IMG/VR virus record: IMGVR_UViG_3300045738_001195
Location: 1-20,752 of that record
Source: a virus
Length of the DNA: 20,752 nt
Direction: 5' to 3' (one strand)
Of this stretch, positions 1 through 6,047 are shown piece after piece. Both the position numbers and the translations under genes were made by a program. Numbering within the stretch: position 1 is the first letter of the stretch; each line of letters begins with the position of its first letter. The notes under the pieces were generated by a model, which saw only the letters and a program-made list of their open reading frames with translations, searched no databases and was not told where the DNA came from.

Positions 1-207
1 TTTAATGGCCATTTCGATCCGAGCCGCCTTGTTTTTTCTCCGCGCAATCGAGGATTTAGAGGGTTTTGCCAATCCCAGGCGGTACGCCTTGCCGATCACG
101 GCATTGCGGGTGATATCCTCCCCCAGGCGTTCGGCGATTTCCCGCGCCGTATGGCCCGATTGCCAGTGTTGTGATAATTTCGAGACTCGTTCGTCTGTCC
201 AGTTCAT
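1..207 (-). CDS. gcrA: GcrA-like cell cycle regulator (partial, runs off left edge)
   Basis: The 69 visible codons start at ATG 207 and stay open to base 1, so the C-terminus is missing. The N-terminus MNWTDERVSKL, followed by an HTH segment with TRNAVIGKAYRLGL at about residues 33-46, is the hallmark of the GcrA family (WTDERV, TRNAVIGK.HRLGL). In Caulobacter, GcrA binds sigma70-RNA polymerase and activates promoters carrying GANTC sites methylated by CcrM. The gene is the last visible member of the leftward early operon. Its ATG overlaps the stop of the 54-aa gene (ATGA), which implies translational coupling. By analogy with phage late regulators it may switch host or phage late promoters, but that is inference. 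Phage and prophage GcrA homologues are known in Alphaproteobacteria. The family call is secure; the role is not. Confidence 0.88.
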   Translation of the reverse strand, partial: MNWTDERVSKLSQHWQSGHTAREIAERLGEDITRNAVIGKAYRLGLAKPSKSSIARRKNKAARIEMAIK

Positions 208-368
208 TCCGCCGCCTCCACCATTTCCACTACCGTTACCCAATCCGCCGGCACCACATGCCCGGCGCCGTCAACTTCAAATTCGTATGATTTCACGCCG
301 TACAAAATGCAGGGCTCGGCTTCCACCATGCGGCCCTTGAAAGCGCCTTGAGTGAGTTTGATTTTCAT
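204..368 (-). CDS. Small acidic phage protein, 54 aa
   Basis: The frame starts at ATG 368 (MKIKLTQGAFKG) and ends at TGA 204-206, which overlaps the start codon of the GcrA gene as ATGA. It is too short for usual gene-finding cut-offs. The protein has a basic N-terminus, alternating hydrophobic residues suggesting a small beta-rich fold, and an acidic C-terminus (VVEMVEAAE). There is no signal peptide or membrane helix, and I do not recognise a family. It is supported by its place in a chain of overlapping leftward genes and by the absence of a competing frame. It lies 37 bp downstream of the VRR-NUC gene. Confidence 0.6.
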   Translation of the reverse strand: MKIKLTQGAFKGRMVEAEPCILYGVKSYEFEVDGAGHVVPADWVTVVEMVEAAE

Positions 369-405
369 ATTTCCATCCCCGCTTGCGTGGCCTTGGGAGC
401 GGGTT

Positions 406-759
406 TCACGCCCTCACCTTCGCCCGCAGCGGCCCCACAGCCATTTCCAGGAAGTCCGCCACCGCTTCCAATGAATTCAGGGTGACGACGCAGGCGCCGG
501 CCATTTTCAGGTCGTACTGGCAGTCGATTTGCTTTGCCGTCAGCTTGCCCTTGGGCGGCTTCAATTCAATGAATATTGCTCGGCCCTTATGGATGATTTC
601 AATGTCTGGCCAGCCCGCACGCACGCCGGTATCCTTCAATGCCTGTTGTGCTTGCCAGCCGCGCTTGCCTTCATTTGGGCTATGGTGCATCGCCACATTC
701 GCCGGCAGGGCCAGGCGCAGGAATTCCGTCACGGATTTATGTAGCTGGGCTTCAGTCAT
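406..759 (-). CDS. VRR-NUC domain nuclease
   Basis: This 117-aa protein matches the phage-type stand-alone VRR-NUC fold, a PD-(D/E)XK nuclease superfamily domain. Visible motifs are GWPD (catalytic-type Asp52), then IELK (Glu65, Lys67), then GKLTAKQ with Gln77, which is the D...ExK...Q signature of the family. Stand-alone phage members are thought to process DNA junctions or ends during recombination or replication, and they act in the cytoplasm. The start at ATG 759 overlaps the stop of the upstream membrane-protein gene by 4 nt. It is the second PD-(D/E)XK-like protein in this operon. The exact substrate cannot be read from sequence. Confidence 0.85.
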   Translation of the reverse strand: MTEAQLHKSVTEFLRLALPANVAMHHSPNEGKRGWQAQQALKDTGVRAGWPDIEIIHKGRAIFIELKPPKGKLTAKQIDCQYDLKMAGACVVTLNSLEAVADFLEMAVGPLRAKVRA

Positions 760-938
760 GCGCCGCCCCCGTCCGAACCGGGAACGTACTTTGCGGGCGT
801 TTGTTTAGGTGGCACTGGCGGCCCGGCGCTGTCATGTCGAATGGCATGGACGACGATGAACCAGAACGCGCGCCAATTGGGCAGGCCAAGCACGGCGATG
901 ATGGCCAGGAAGGCGAGGGCTATGAGTTCGGATGTCAC
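756..938 (-). CDS. Small single-pass membrane protein, 60 aa
   Basis: I choose the GTG at 938 because it overlaps the upstream stop codon (GTGA at 938-935), matching the coupled style of this operon, and because AAAGGGGG lies 10 nt upstream. A longer frame reaches 962 but would run further into the upstream gene. The protein has one strongly hydrophobic segment near the N-terminus (ELIALAFLAIIAVLGL), a short Trp-rich stretch, and a Pro/Lys-rich C-terminal tail (PPVPPKQTPAKY). A topology with one inner-membrane helix is likely. Its function is unknown. Candidates include superinfection exclusion or membrane anchoring of an early protein, but nothing here distinguishes them. Confidence 0.65.
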   Translation of the reverse strand: MTSELIALAFLAIIAVLGLPNWRAFWFIVVHAIRHDSAGPPVPPKQTPAKYVPGSDGGGA

Positions 939-1348
939 GCGGCGCGAACCCCCTTTGCCCAAGCTGCCCAGCGTTCAAATTTTTGTTGGACATCTGCCAA
1001 ACAGGACGCCTCCGGCTGGTGCTGTTTGCCATTCCAGAAAAACCGGATGGAACGCACATCCATTGTTTCGGGGTTGCCCTTCACCACGGCAACGGTGAAA
1101 AGCCCGGTTGCGGAAAGGCGCTCAAACATGATCCGCTGCCCGACTGGCAGTTCTTCGCCGGCATCGTGGCGCTTCCATTCGAGCACAAGGTAATGGCCAT
1201 TGATTTCCACGATGCCGTCGATATCGGACATGCTGATTTTGCCCGGCCAACAGCCCGCGAAATATTCGATCTTCGGGCGGCACTTGATGTTCCAGCACCC
1301 TTGTTCTTCGCAAGGCCAGGTAATCGGGTTCCATCCGCCTGGCTTCAT
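935..1348 (-). CDS. PD-(D/E)XK-like phage nuclease, 137 aa
   Basis: The central part carries SDIDG (Asp44), then LVLEWKR (Glu57, Lys59), then LPVGQRIM (Gln71). This spacing looks like a PD-(D/E)XK active site of the Holliday-junction-resolvase type. The N-terminus has Trp and Cys residues ([11 protein letters not shown]) that might form a structural metal site. Similar small proteins occur in alphaproteobacterial prophages next to Dam-like methyltransferases; this is from memory and has not been searched. The start at ATG 1348 overlaps the methyltransferase stop (ATGA), and the end overlaps the GTG of the membrane-protein gene. Nuclease activity is inferred from the motif pattern alone. A restriction-like partner for the adjacent methyltransferase is conceivable but unsupported. 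Confidence 0.62.
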   Translation of the reverse strand: MKPGGWNPITWPCEEQGCWNIKCRPKIEYFAGCWPGKISMSDIDGIVEINGHYLVLEWKRHDAGEELPVGQRIMFERLSATGLFTVAVVKGNPETMDVRSIRFFWNGKQHQPEASCLADVQQKFERWAAWAKGVRAA

Positions 1349-2244
1349 CGGCTCACCCTCACGATGAACCCATGGTTTTCAAAGTGAGCCGCGAAGTCCG
1401 CCCACCGTTTCCCGAAGTAGGCAAACGCCTGCCCCTGGGTTGGCGCGGCTACTTCGCCGGCGGCGTTGTAGAATTTGACGCGGCCCCGAGTGAAACAGAT
1501 TGCGGATGCGGCGGACGCGGCCTCGTGGAACCATGCGGTGTCGGTGTAATTGTGCGTCAGCAAAACGGCTTCTTTGACGTTGCCGTTGAAAACTTCCCCG
1601 ACGAGCTTGGAAACGAAGTGCGCAATATCCGGTTGGGAATACGGCGGGTTCAGCCAAACCTTGCCCCACCATTCCTTGGACATCGCGTCATCGACCTTGG
1701 TGAAATGATGCTTCGCCCGAACGATTTTTTGCGCGGCATCGCTGCTGGCGGCATCAAGTTCAATCTCGCCGCCAAACAATTCCCGCACGGCATCAAGGTA
1801 AATGTCCGGGGTGTACCATTCGTTTTCGCCGGTGAAGACTTCCTTGCTGCCTTGCACGGCCATGGCCTTGTTGTAGGCAACGCCGTAGAGCAGGGCCTTG
1901 TATTTTGGGATGTCCTTAAGACGGCTGCGCCATTTCGAAACTTGCTGCTGGGTAATTTGGGTTTCTTCTTCGGCGACTGCCACGGAAATCGAACGCTGGT
2001 CGGCGTTCGATTTATTTCCGCTACGCCCAGGACTTTGGCGCACACCAACGCTTGCGTCCCACCAGTCTCTAAATTCCGCTTGCTGTTCCAGCTTCTCGTC
2101 TACAGCCGCTTCCAGCGTCGGCCAGTCCCGCACCTTCTTGGCGTACTCAATTACGGCGTCGGCCTTGGCGTCGTTCGTCTTCGCGGCCTGCGGCTCGTAC
2201 CGCGCCACCTCGCGCCCACCCCCGCGCTGCACGGCCCCGCTCAT
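1345..2244 (-). CDS. Phage DNA N6-adenine methyltransferase (Dam type, PF05869)
   Basis: This 299-aa protein transfers methyl groups from S-adenosylmethionine to adenine N6. The C-terminal 165 residues carry the family pattern: NEWYTP (141-146), a variant SAM-binding loop LDAAS (163-167), and the catalytic NPPY (199-202). The N-terminal 130 residues form a separate helical region with [13 protein letters not shown], likely a DNA-binding HTH. The family is typical of lambdoid and alphaproteobacterial phages and protects phage DNA or alters regulation. It is the second gene of the leftward operon and starts at ATG 2244, overlapping the Cro-like stop by 4 nt. Its target site is unknown. Whether it methylates sites read by the phage GcrA is an open question treated under findings. 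Confidence 0.88.
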   Translation of the reverse strand: MSGAVQRGGGREVARYEPQAAKTNDAKADAVIEYAKKVRDWPTLEAAVDEKLEQQAEFRDWWDASVGVRQSPGRSGNKSNADQRSISVAVAEEETQITQQQVSKWRSRLKDIPKYKALLYGVAYNKAMAVQGSKEVFTGENEWYTPDIYLDAVRELFGGEIELDAASSDAAQKIVRAKHHFTKVDDAMSKEWWGKVWLNPPYSQPDIAHFVSKLVGEVFNGNVKEAVLLTHNYTDTAWFHEAASAASAICFTRGRVKFYNAAGEVAAPTQGQAFAYFGKRWADFAAHFENHGFIVRVSR

Positions 2245-2453
2245 GCGACTGCCTTGCCAATCAAATCCTTTGCGGATACCGGAATATCGCGTTCCGCCGC
2301 AGCCGCCAGAATTCGGCGCTGAAGTTCAATCGTCTTGGCGCCCGCAATTGCGCCCCGGTCTTTCCAGCTTTGGATGGTGGTGGTTGGGATGCCGGTGTCG
2401 CGGTGCATTTGTTGCACGCCACCAAACGCTTCTATAATTTCATTTGCTGTCAT
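2241..2453 (-). CDS. Cro-like HTH regulator, 70 aa
   Basis: A compact HTH protein that is the first gene of the leftward early operon and is divergent from the S24 repressor. The N-terminal half reads as an [32 protein letters not shown]. This resembles Cro/YdaS-like and carph-isopro-type small regulators. Its position makes it the likely lytic-side regulator acting on the operators at 2468-2527 and 3230-3264. The ATG at 2453 has no Shine-Dalgarno sequence upstream, and the predicted transcription start lies only about 2 nt before it, so the mRNA may be leaderless. It is coupled to the methyltransferase by a 4-nt overlap. Operator sharing with the repressor is inferred from location. Confidence 0.78.
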   Translation of the reverse strand: MTANEIIEAFGGVQQMHRDTGIPTTTIQSWKDRGAIAGAKTIELQRRILAAAAERDIPVSAKDLIGKAVA

Positions 2454-2461
2454 GGGAGCGC

Positions 2462-2490
2462 ATTATTTACGCATTTGCGTATTTTGTCAA
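2462..2490 (-). promoter_or_regulatory. Leftward early promoter (PL-like)
   Basis: Read on the minus strand, a perfect -35 TTGACA lies at 2490-2485 and an AATAAT -10 at 2467-2462, separated by 17 nt. The spacer begins and is mostly filled by operator O1. The expected start point is near 2455, just before the cro-like ATG at 2453. The layout predicts strong sigma70 transcription that is blocked when O1 is occupied. Confidence 0.8.
2468..2481. promoter_or_regulatory. Operator O1
   Basis: Inverted repeat TACGCA-TT-TGCGTA with perfect 6-bp arms. It lies between the -10 and -35 of the leftward promoter, so bound repressor would exclude RNA polymerase. It shares the consensus ACGCA-NN-TGCGT with four other sites. 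Confidence 0.82.
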
Positions 2491-2502
2491 CGCAAAAACG
2501 TA
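2489..2502. promoter_or_regulatory. Operator O2 (imperfect)
   Basis: AACGCA-AA-AACGTA is a degenerate copy of the consensus with one good half-site. Its centre is 21 bp from O1, about two helical turns, and it overlaps the leftward -35 by 2 bp. Its mirror counterpart O4 sits at the same place relative to the rightward promoter. Confidence 0.65.
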
Positions 2503-2531
2503 CAAGAGGCCTGGACGCAAATGCGTATTAT
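2501..2531 (+). promoter_or_regulatory. Weak repressor-maintenance promoter (PRM-like)
   Basis: A TATTAT -10 lies at 2526-2531. There is no good -35: the best candidate is TACAAG at 2501-2506, with a 19-nt spacer. Weakness is expected for a repressor promoter that needs activation or runs at low level. The repressor ATG is about 30 nt beyond the predicted start. Low certainty. Confidence 0.4.
2514..2527. promoter_or_regulatory. Operator O3
   Basis: GACGCA-AA-TGCGTA has perfect 5-bp core arms. Its centre is 25 bp from O2. It touches the likely -10 of the repressor promoter (TATTAT, 2526-2531), which would allow negative autoregulation of the repressor, as at lambda OR3. Confidence 0.75.
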
Positions 2532-2567
2532 CCGCCGTAAGAATGAGATGCCGCGAAAGGAGCGCAC

Positions 2568-3197
2568 ATGTCCATGGTTAGAGGCGAACTTAGGAGGCTT
2601 CGGAAAAAAGCTGAATTGACACTATTGGATTGCGCGCGGCCCCTGGGCGCCAACAGCGCAAGCTCATATCAGCACTACGAAGATCGGTTTAAGGACAAAT
2701 ACCTACCGCTCGATGTTGTTCTGCGGCTGCGCCCGCTGTTTGTATCGAAGGGCATCAGCGAAAGAGAATTCCTCGCGCTGGCCGATCCGCAATTGACAAA
2801 TTATTTAGTCCACCTGCAAAATACGGTGATGGTGCCAGAAATATCTAATGTGCCTGCCGGGGGATTTGCGGAAGCGTTGGAAAATTTGAACAATCCCCTT
2901 TACCATCCCATAGATTATCCCAATTCCACGGTGGCGGTTCTGCGTGTCACCGGCAACAGCATGGATCGCGCTGGTCTGCCGGATCGATCTAAGGTGGTGA
3001 TTGACTACAGCGTAACCGTGCCGAAAGACGGGTGCATTTATGTATTTCGTTTGAACAATGAAATCACCATCAAACGATACCGAGATAACCCGCCACGGTT
3101 AGAGCCGGATTCAAACGAACAGGGACACGAAACTACATTCGGCGTCGAGGGGCTGGAATGCCTAGGCCGAGCTGTGAAAGTTTTATTGGACATCTGA
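2568..3197 (+). CDS. CI-like repressor with S24 self-cleavage domain
   Basis: The protein has 209 aa. The N-terminal ~65 residues are a basic DNA-binding domain (MVRGELRRLRKKAEL), followed by a linker and a LexA/CI-type peptidase domain. Visible catalytic elements are the likely cleavage bond Ala97-Gly98 in VPAGGF, Ser131 in TGNSM and Lys169 in ITIKRY. In this family RecA filaments trigger self-cleavage after DNA damage, which separates the DNA-binding and dimerising parts and induces the prophage. The start at 2568 is supported by AAAGGAG 5 nt upstream. The gene lies between two operator clusters, O1-O3 on its left and O4-O5 on its right. It very likely represses both early promoters and maintains lysogeny. 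Confidence 0.88.
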   Translation: MSMVRGELRRLRKKAELTLLDCARPLGANSASSYQHYEDRFKDKYLPLDVVLRLRPLFVSKGISEREFLALADPQLTNYLVHLQNTVMVPEISNVPAGGFAEALENLNNPLYHPIDYPNSTVAVLRVTGNSMDRAGLPDRSKVVIDYSVTVPKDGCIYVFRLNNEITIKRYRDNPPRLEPDSNEQGHETTFGVEGLECLGRAVKVLLDI

Positions 3198-3229
3198 TTC
3201 GCCAGGGGGACATTTTTTTTGCCCGGCAT

Positions 3230-3243
3230 TACGCTTTTGCGTT
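3230..3243. promoter_or_regulatory. Operator O4
   Basis: TACGCT-TT-TGCGTT is an imperfect copy of the operator consensus. It overlaps the rightward -35 by 2 bp, and its centre is 21 bp from O5. Apart from one base it equals the reverse complement of O2. Confidence 0.72.
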
Positions 3244-3269
3244 GACAATATACGCAAATGCGTTAAAAT
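3242..3269 (+). promoter_or_regulatory. Rightward early promoter (PR-like)
   Basis: A perfect -35 TTGACA lies at 3242-3247 and a TAAAAT -10 at 3264-3269, with a 16-nt spacer occupied by O5. The expected start is near 3276, about 26 nt before the first gene of the recombination operon (3302). The whole 3230-3264 block is an inverted near-copy of 2468-2502. Just upstream, a T8 tract at 3213-3220 follows the repressor gene, but I see no convincing hairpin before it. Confidence 0.8.
3251..3264. promoter_or_regulatory. Operator O5
   Basis: TACGCA-AA-TGCGTT has perfect 5-bp core arms. It fills the spacer between -35 and -10 of the rightward promoter, exactly as O1 does on the left. Confidence 0.8.
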
Positions 3270-3301
3270 CCGCCCATAGCCCGTATCGGGGGGGAAGACG
3301 A

Positions 3302-3607
3302 ATGGCAGACCGACATGACCACGCGGCAAGGAAAATGAATTTCGACATTGAATACCTGGGTTGCCCGCCGATCCCGCAGCACCTTCGCGCTGGGCTGGGC
3401 AGTTACATCAACCATCATCAACCAACGGGCGGCGGCTTGCAGGCCATTCTCGAAAACGACCTGCACGGCGCCTTGACGCGCGCGGACCCGGAAACCCGCG
3501 CCGCCTTGCCGACGATAGCCTGTTTCCTGCATAACGAAGCACCAAGCGCTTGCCACGGTTCGAAAGAAAATGTGGCGGCCTGGCTTGCTGGCGCGGCTGA
3601 GGAATAG
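3302..3607 (+). CDS. Conserved small phage protein, 101 aa
   Basis: First gene of the rightward early operon. I place the start at ATG 3302, preceded by a G-rich, GGGGGGAAGA-type ribosome binding site. An in-frame ATG at 3335 (MNFDIEYLG) is an alternative. The pattern IPQHLRAGLGSYINH, LENDLHGALTRAD, and NEAPSACHGS...VAAWL is a recurring layout of short cytoplasmic proteins in proteobacterial phage early regions, whose function is unassigned. There is no signal peptide, membrane helix or metal motif. Being first behind a repressor-controlled promoter, it would be made very early on induction. Confidence 0.72.
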   Translation: MADRHDHAARKMNFDIEYLGCPPIPQHLRAGLGSYINHHQPTGGGLQAILENDLHGALTRADPETRAALPTIACFLHNEAPSACHGSKENVAAWLAGAAEE

Positions 3608-3610
3608 CCC

Positions 3611-3907
3611 ATGACCAGCCAGCACGGCGAACTGCTTGCCCGGATCGACGCCGCCATGGCCTGCCCGGAAATGCCGGAGGCGGCCCGCAAGGAACTCCGA
3701 GCGCTACGCAAGTTCGTCAACGGCACGGTGATCGGCTTTCCCATCGGCTACACCTGCGACGGTTGCGGCACACACCATGCCTTCAATATCCCAGCGGGTG
3801 CATGGAATGGCGGTGTCTGGCACACCTGTACGAGATGCAGGCAGACCAATGACCTGACGGCCGGCATCAACATGGGCGAAGTCACCAGCAAAAGGCGCGT
3901 GGCATGA
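3611..3907 (+). CDS. Zinc-ribbon-like phage protein, 98 aa
   Basis: The N-terminal third is a helical, Ala/Glu-rich segment (ELLARIDAAMACPEM). The C-terminal part has two CxxC knuckles, Cys49/Cys52 in CDGC and Cys73/Cys76 in CTRC. They are separated by about 20 residues containing Trp and His, which fits a zinc ribbon. The gene begins 4 nt after the preceding stop and ends overlapping the next ATG (ATGA at 3904-3907). It may bind nucleic acid or a partner protein; I cannot name a family. Confidence 0.65.
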   Translation: MTSQHGELLARIDAAMACPEMPEAARKELRALRKFVNGTVIGFPIGYTCDGCGTHHAFNIPAGAWNGGVWHTCTRCRQTNDLTAGINMGEVTSKRRVA

Positions 3908-4029
3908 CCCTCCTTGCCCGTCTATGGCGCTGGCTGCGGTACCGCCACTCGTACCTGGACAGGCCACTTAGCGAGCGGTTGGTCACGATCCACGTTAGGG
4001 AAATAACAAACATCAGGAGGTTGGGATGA
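3904..4029 (+). CDS. Short basic protein, 41 aa
   Basis: The ORF MTLLARLWRWLRYRH... starts on the ATGA overlap with the zinc-ribbon gene and ends on an ATGA overlap with the next small gene. It is rich in Arg, Trp and Leu, an amphipathic cationic composition. No family is recognised. The chain of 4-nt overlaps on both sides is the main evidence that it is translated. It may serve mainly to couple translation. Confidence 0.45.
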   Translation: MTLLARLWRWLRYRHSYLDRPLSERLVTIHVREITNIRRLG

Positions 4030-4112
4030 CGGATCCAGAGCGCACCTTTGTCGCCGCCTGCCTGCTCGGCTTTTGCAGCGGCATGGCGCTGTTTCTGGTT
4101 TTGGCGTTATGA
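4026..4112 (+). CDS. Mini membrane protein, 28 aa
   Basis: The ORF MTDPERTFVAACLLGF... has a perfect AGGAGG (4015-4020) 5 nt before its ATG, which is the best ribosome binding site in the operon. It encodes a single hydrophobic helix (VAACLLGFCSG, MALFLVLAL) with a short acidic/basic N-terminus. Its stop overlaps the exonuclease ATG (4109). Either it is a functional single-pass peptide or it works as a leader that loads ribosomes for the exonuclease gene. Confidence 0.55.
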   Translation: MTDPERTFVAACLLGFCSGMALFLVLAL

Positions 4113-4933
4113 CAGCCATGCAAACCCAGGGCTTGGTTGTCCTGTCCCACCCGCCTGAATGGCACGCCCGGCGCGAGGGCAAATTCACCGGCAGCCCCGC
4201 ATCGCCGCTCATGCGCGGAGAGCTAACCGAAGTATATGACGGCATGACGGGCGGCGGCAAAGACCTGTCCGGCGTTATTTTGCCGACCATGGGTACCACG
4301 CTCCAGCCATTGATTGCCCACCATTACGAATTGCAGACCGGGACACCAATCACCGAATACGAGGCGTGGAAGGTACACCCGGAAATCGAATGGATGGCGT
4401 GTAATCAGGACGGCCGCGCGGGCGACCGGATGGCGGAAATTAAGTTCACTACCGGGCGGAAATCGCTGCCGGAACTGGTTGAATCCTACATGGGCCAGTT
4501 GGTCCACAATACCATAATCGCACAGGCCACAGACCCGGCCATAACGGGCTGGGTACTGATCGTGCTGACGGGCTGGGGAGCGCTGCAAATTCAGGAAGGC
4601 GCAGTTGACCCATTTTATGCCGACATACTGATGGAACGCGAAGAGGCGATGATGGAGTGCATCAAAGCCGGCGCGCGGCCTGGTGACGGCATTGTCGTTG
4701 CCGCGCCCGTGCCGCAATCGGAATGGCGCACCGTTGATATGACCGGCTCGAACGAATGGGCGTCATTGGCTACGGACTGGCTGGGGAACAAATCCGCCGC
4801 CGCGAAATTCGACAAGGCCGGCAAGGGCATCAAGGAATTGATTGAGCCGGACGTTGGCGAGGCCGGCGGGTATGGCCTGAAGGTGAAGCGGGCGAAGAAT
4901 AATTCATTGCGGATTAGCGAGGTAAAGTCATGA
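4109..4933 (+). CDS. YqaJ/lambda-exo-type recombination exonuclease
   Basis: This 274-aa protein resembles the YqaJ viral recombinase family, which resects double-stranded DNA 5' to 3' and hands single strands to an annealing protein. The motifs follow the family order: SPLMRGEL near the N-terminus, Glu73 in AHHYE, Asp101 in CNQDG, the catalytic AEIKF (Glu110, Lys112), and Gln130 in YMGQLVHN. I start it at ATG 4109, which overlaps the preceding stop (ATGA). The same frame extends to 4073, but that part overlaps the mini membrane gene and has no ribosome binding site. The next gene is its expected partner, ERF. Together they form a RecET-like recombination module, active in the cytoplasm on replicating or circularising phage DNA. 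Confidence 0.85.
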   Translation: MTAMQTQGLVVLSHPPEWHARREGKFTGSPASPLMRGELTEVYDGMTGGGKDLSGVILPTMGTTLQPLIAHHYELQTGTPITEYEAWKVHPEIEWMACNQDGRAGDRMAEIKFTTGRKSLPELVESYMGQLVHNTIIAQATDPAITGWVLIVLTGWGALQIQEGAVDPFYADILMEREEAMMECIKAGARPGDGIVVAAPVPQSEWRTVDMTGSNEWASLATDWLGNKSAAAKFDKAGKGIKELIEPDVGEAGGYGLKVKRAKNNSLRISEVKS

Positions 4934-5580
4934 CACAAACGGAAAACATTGCGGACCTGTCGGCGGCGCTGGTGAAGGCGCAGGGCGAAATCGAGGGCGC
5001 GTCAAAATCAGCCACGAACCCGCACCTGAAATCACGATACGCTGACTTGAGCGCGGTGTGGGACGCCTGCCGGGGGCCGCTTACCAAGAACGGCCTGGCC
5101 ATTGTCCAGATGCCGCGCTACTTCGAAAACGAAATGCGGCTGGTGACACGCATCGTCCATTCGTCCGGCCAGTGGCTTGAAGACGACGGGTTTCCGCTGT
5201 TGCTTGGCAAGCAGGATATGCAGGGGCTCGGCAGCGCAACCACCTATGCGCGGCGGTACGGGCTTATGGCGGCGGTGGGGATCGCGCCGGAAGACGACGA
5301 CGGCAACGCGGCCAGCGACGGTAAGGGACAGGCGGTGAACGGCGCCGGCAAGTCCGACGCCAAACCGGCCGACATATCCACCGCGACGGCGTGGACGAAT
5401 GGCGCTCTGCCGAAAATCGCGCAGTTCGGCACCCTTGCCGAATTGGAGGCGTGGGAAAAGAAATGCAAGGCCAACCTGGACAACATTGAAAATAACTACC
5501 CCGAAAATTGGGCAAAAATTGTCGACGCCACCAGGGACAAACGATCCACCTTTCCAGATGAGCGGGCGGCCAGGGGCTGA
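4930..5580 (+). CDS. erf: ERF-family single-strand annealing protein
   Basis: This 216-aa protein carries the core of the P22 Erf family. ATNPHLKSRYADLSAVWDAC lies near the N-terminus, and the diagnostic QGLGSATTYARRYGL is followed by an acidic AVGIAPEDDDGN loop. Erf proteins form rings that anneal complementary single strands and circularise linear phage DNA. The C-terminal 80 residues are less conserved and may recruit partners. The ATG overlaps the stop of the exonuclease (ATGA at 4930-4933), the usual pairing of a nuclease with its annealase. Confidence 0.92.
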   Translation: MTQTENIADLSAALVKAQGEIEGASKSATNPHLKSRYADLSAVWDACRGPLTKNGLAIVQMPRYFENEMRLVTRIVHSSGQWLEDDGFPLLLGKQDMQGLGSATTYARRYGLMAAVGIAPEDDDGNAASDGKGQAVNGAGKSDAKPADISTATAWTNGALPKIAQFGTLAELEAWEKKCKANLDNIENNYPENWAKIVDATRDKRSTFPDERAARG

Positions 5581-6047
5581 TGCCTGACCGCGTCATAGTC
5601 ACCGAGAGTGACCGCAACATGCTGGAGCGGTGGCTGGGCGGCATGGGTCTGCCGTTCACCGTGTCCGTCACCAGTGGCAAGCGGCGTTCCGTGGGGCAAA
5701 ATCGTCTCCAGCGGCTTTGGTGCAACGAGATTGCCGAGCAGCGCGGCGACATGACGCACGAGGAAGTACGCGCGGAAATCAAGCTCCACCACGGCGTGCC
5801 GATTTTGCGGGCCGAAAACGAGGCGTTCTGCGAAGCCTATGACAAGGCGGTGAAGCCGCAATCCGTGGAAATCAAGCTGATGTATATGTCCGAGCCGTTG
5901 GATTTCCCGGTGACGCGGCTGATGACGGTGAAGCAGAAGTCCGCGTATCTGGACGCCGTATACCGCTACTATACGGCGCAGGGCTTTCGGCTGACAGCAC
6001 CGGACGAACAGGGAATGGCCAGCACCAATTCGGGGGCGGGGCCATGA
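5580..6047 (+). CDS. NinB-like recombination-associated protein, 155 aa
   Basis: The ATG overlaps the erf stop by one base (TGATG). After a short beta-like N-terminus, the sequence SGKRRSVGQNRLQRLWCNEIAEQ resembles the start of NinB/Orf proteins (KR.REQN..LW). NinB/Orf proteins bind single-stranded DNA and assist recombination in lambda. The rest (HHGVPILRAENEAF, FPVTRLMTVKQKSAYLDAVYRYY) is typical of conserved alphaproteobacterial prophage proteins placed after an annealase. The position fits a recombination accessory role. The NinB assignment is moderate because only part of the pattern matches. Confidence 0.6.
   Translation: MPDRVIVTESDRNMLERWLGGMGLPFTVSVTSGKRRSVGQNRLQRLWCNEIAEQRGDMTHEEVRAEIKLHHGVPILRAENEAFCEAYDKAVKPQSVEIKLMYMSEPLDFPVTRLMTVKQKSAYLDAVYRYYTAQGFRLTAPDEQGMASTNSGAGP

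Noticed and set aside
406-2244. Classical restriction-modification system made of the Dam-like methyltransferase and the neighbouring nuclease
   Set aside because: The methyltransferase belongs to the solitary phage Dam family, and the nucleases look like VRR-NUC or resolvase-type processing enzymes. No specificity domain is visible. It is kept only as a low-probability idea in the findings.
1372-2322. Open frame of 316 codons on the plus strand
   Set aside because: It is antisense to the adenine methyltransferase, which has clear motifs (NPPY, NEWYTP). The plus-strand translation shows no family features and no ribosome binding site.
3213-3220. T8 tract after the repressor gene as a Rho-independent terminator
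   Set aside because: I could not find a stable GC-rich inverted repeat directly before the tract, so only a run of Ts is supported.
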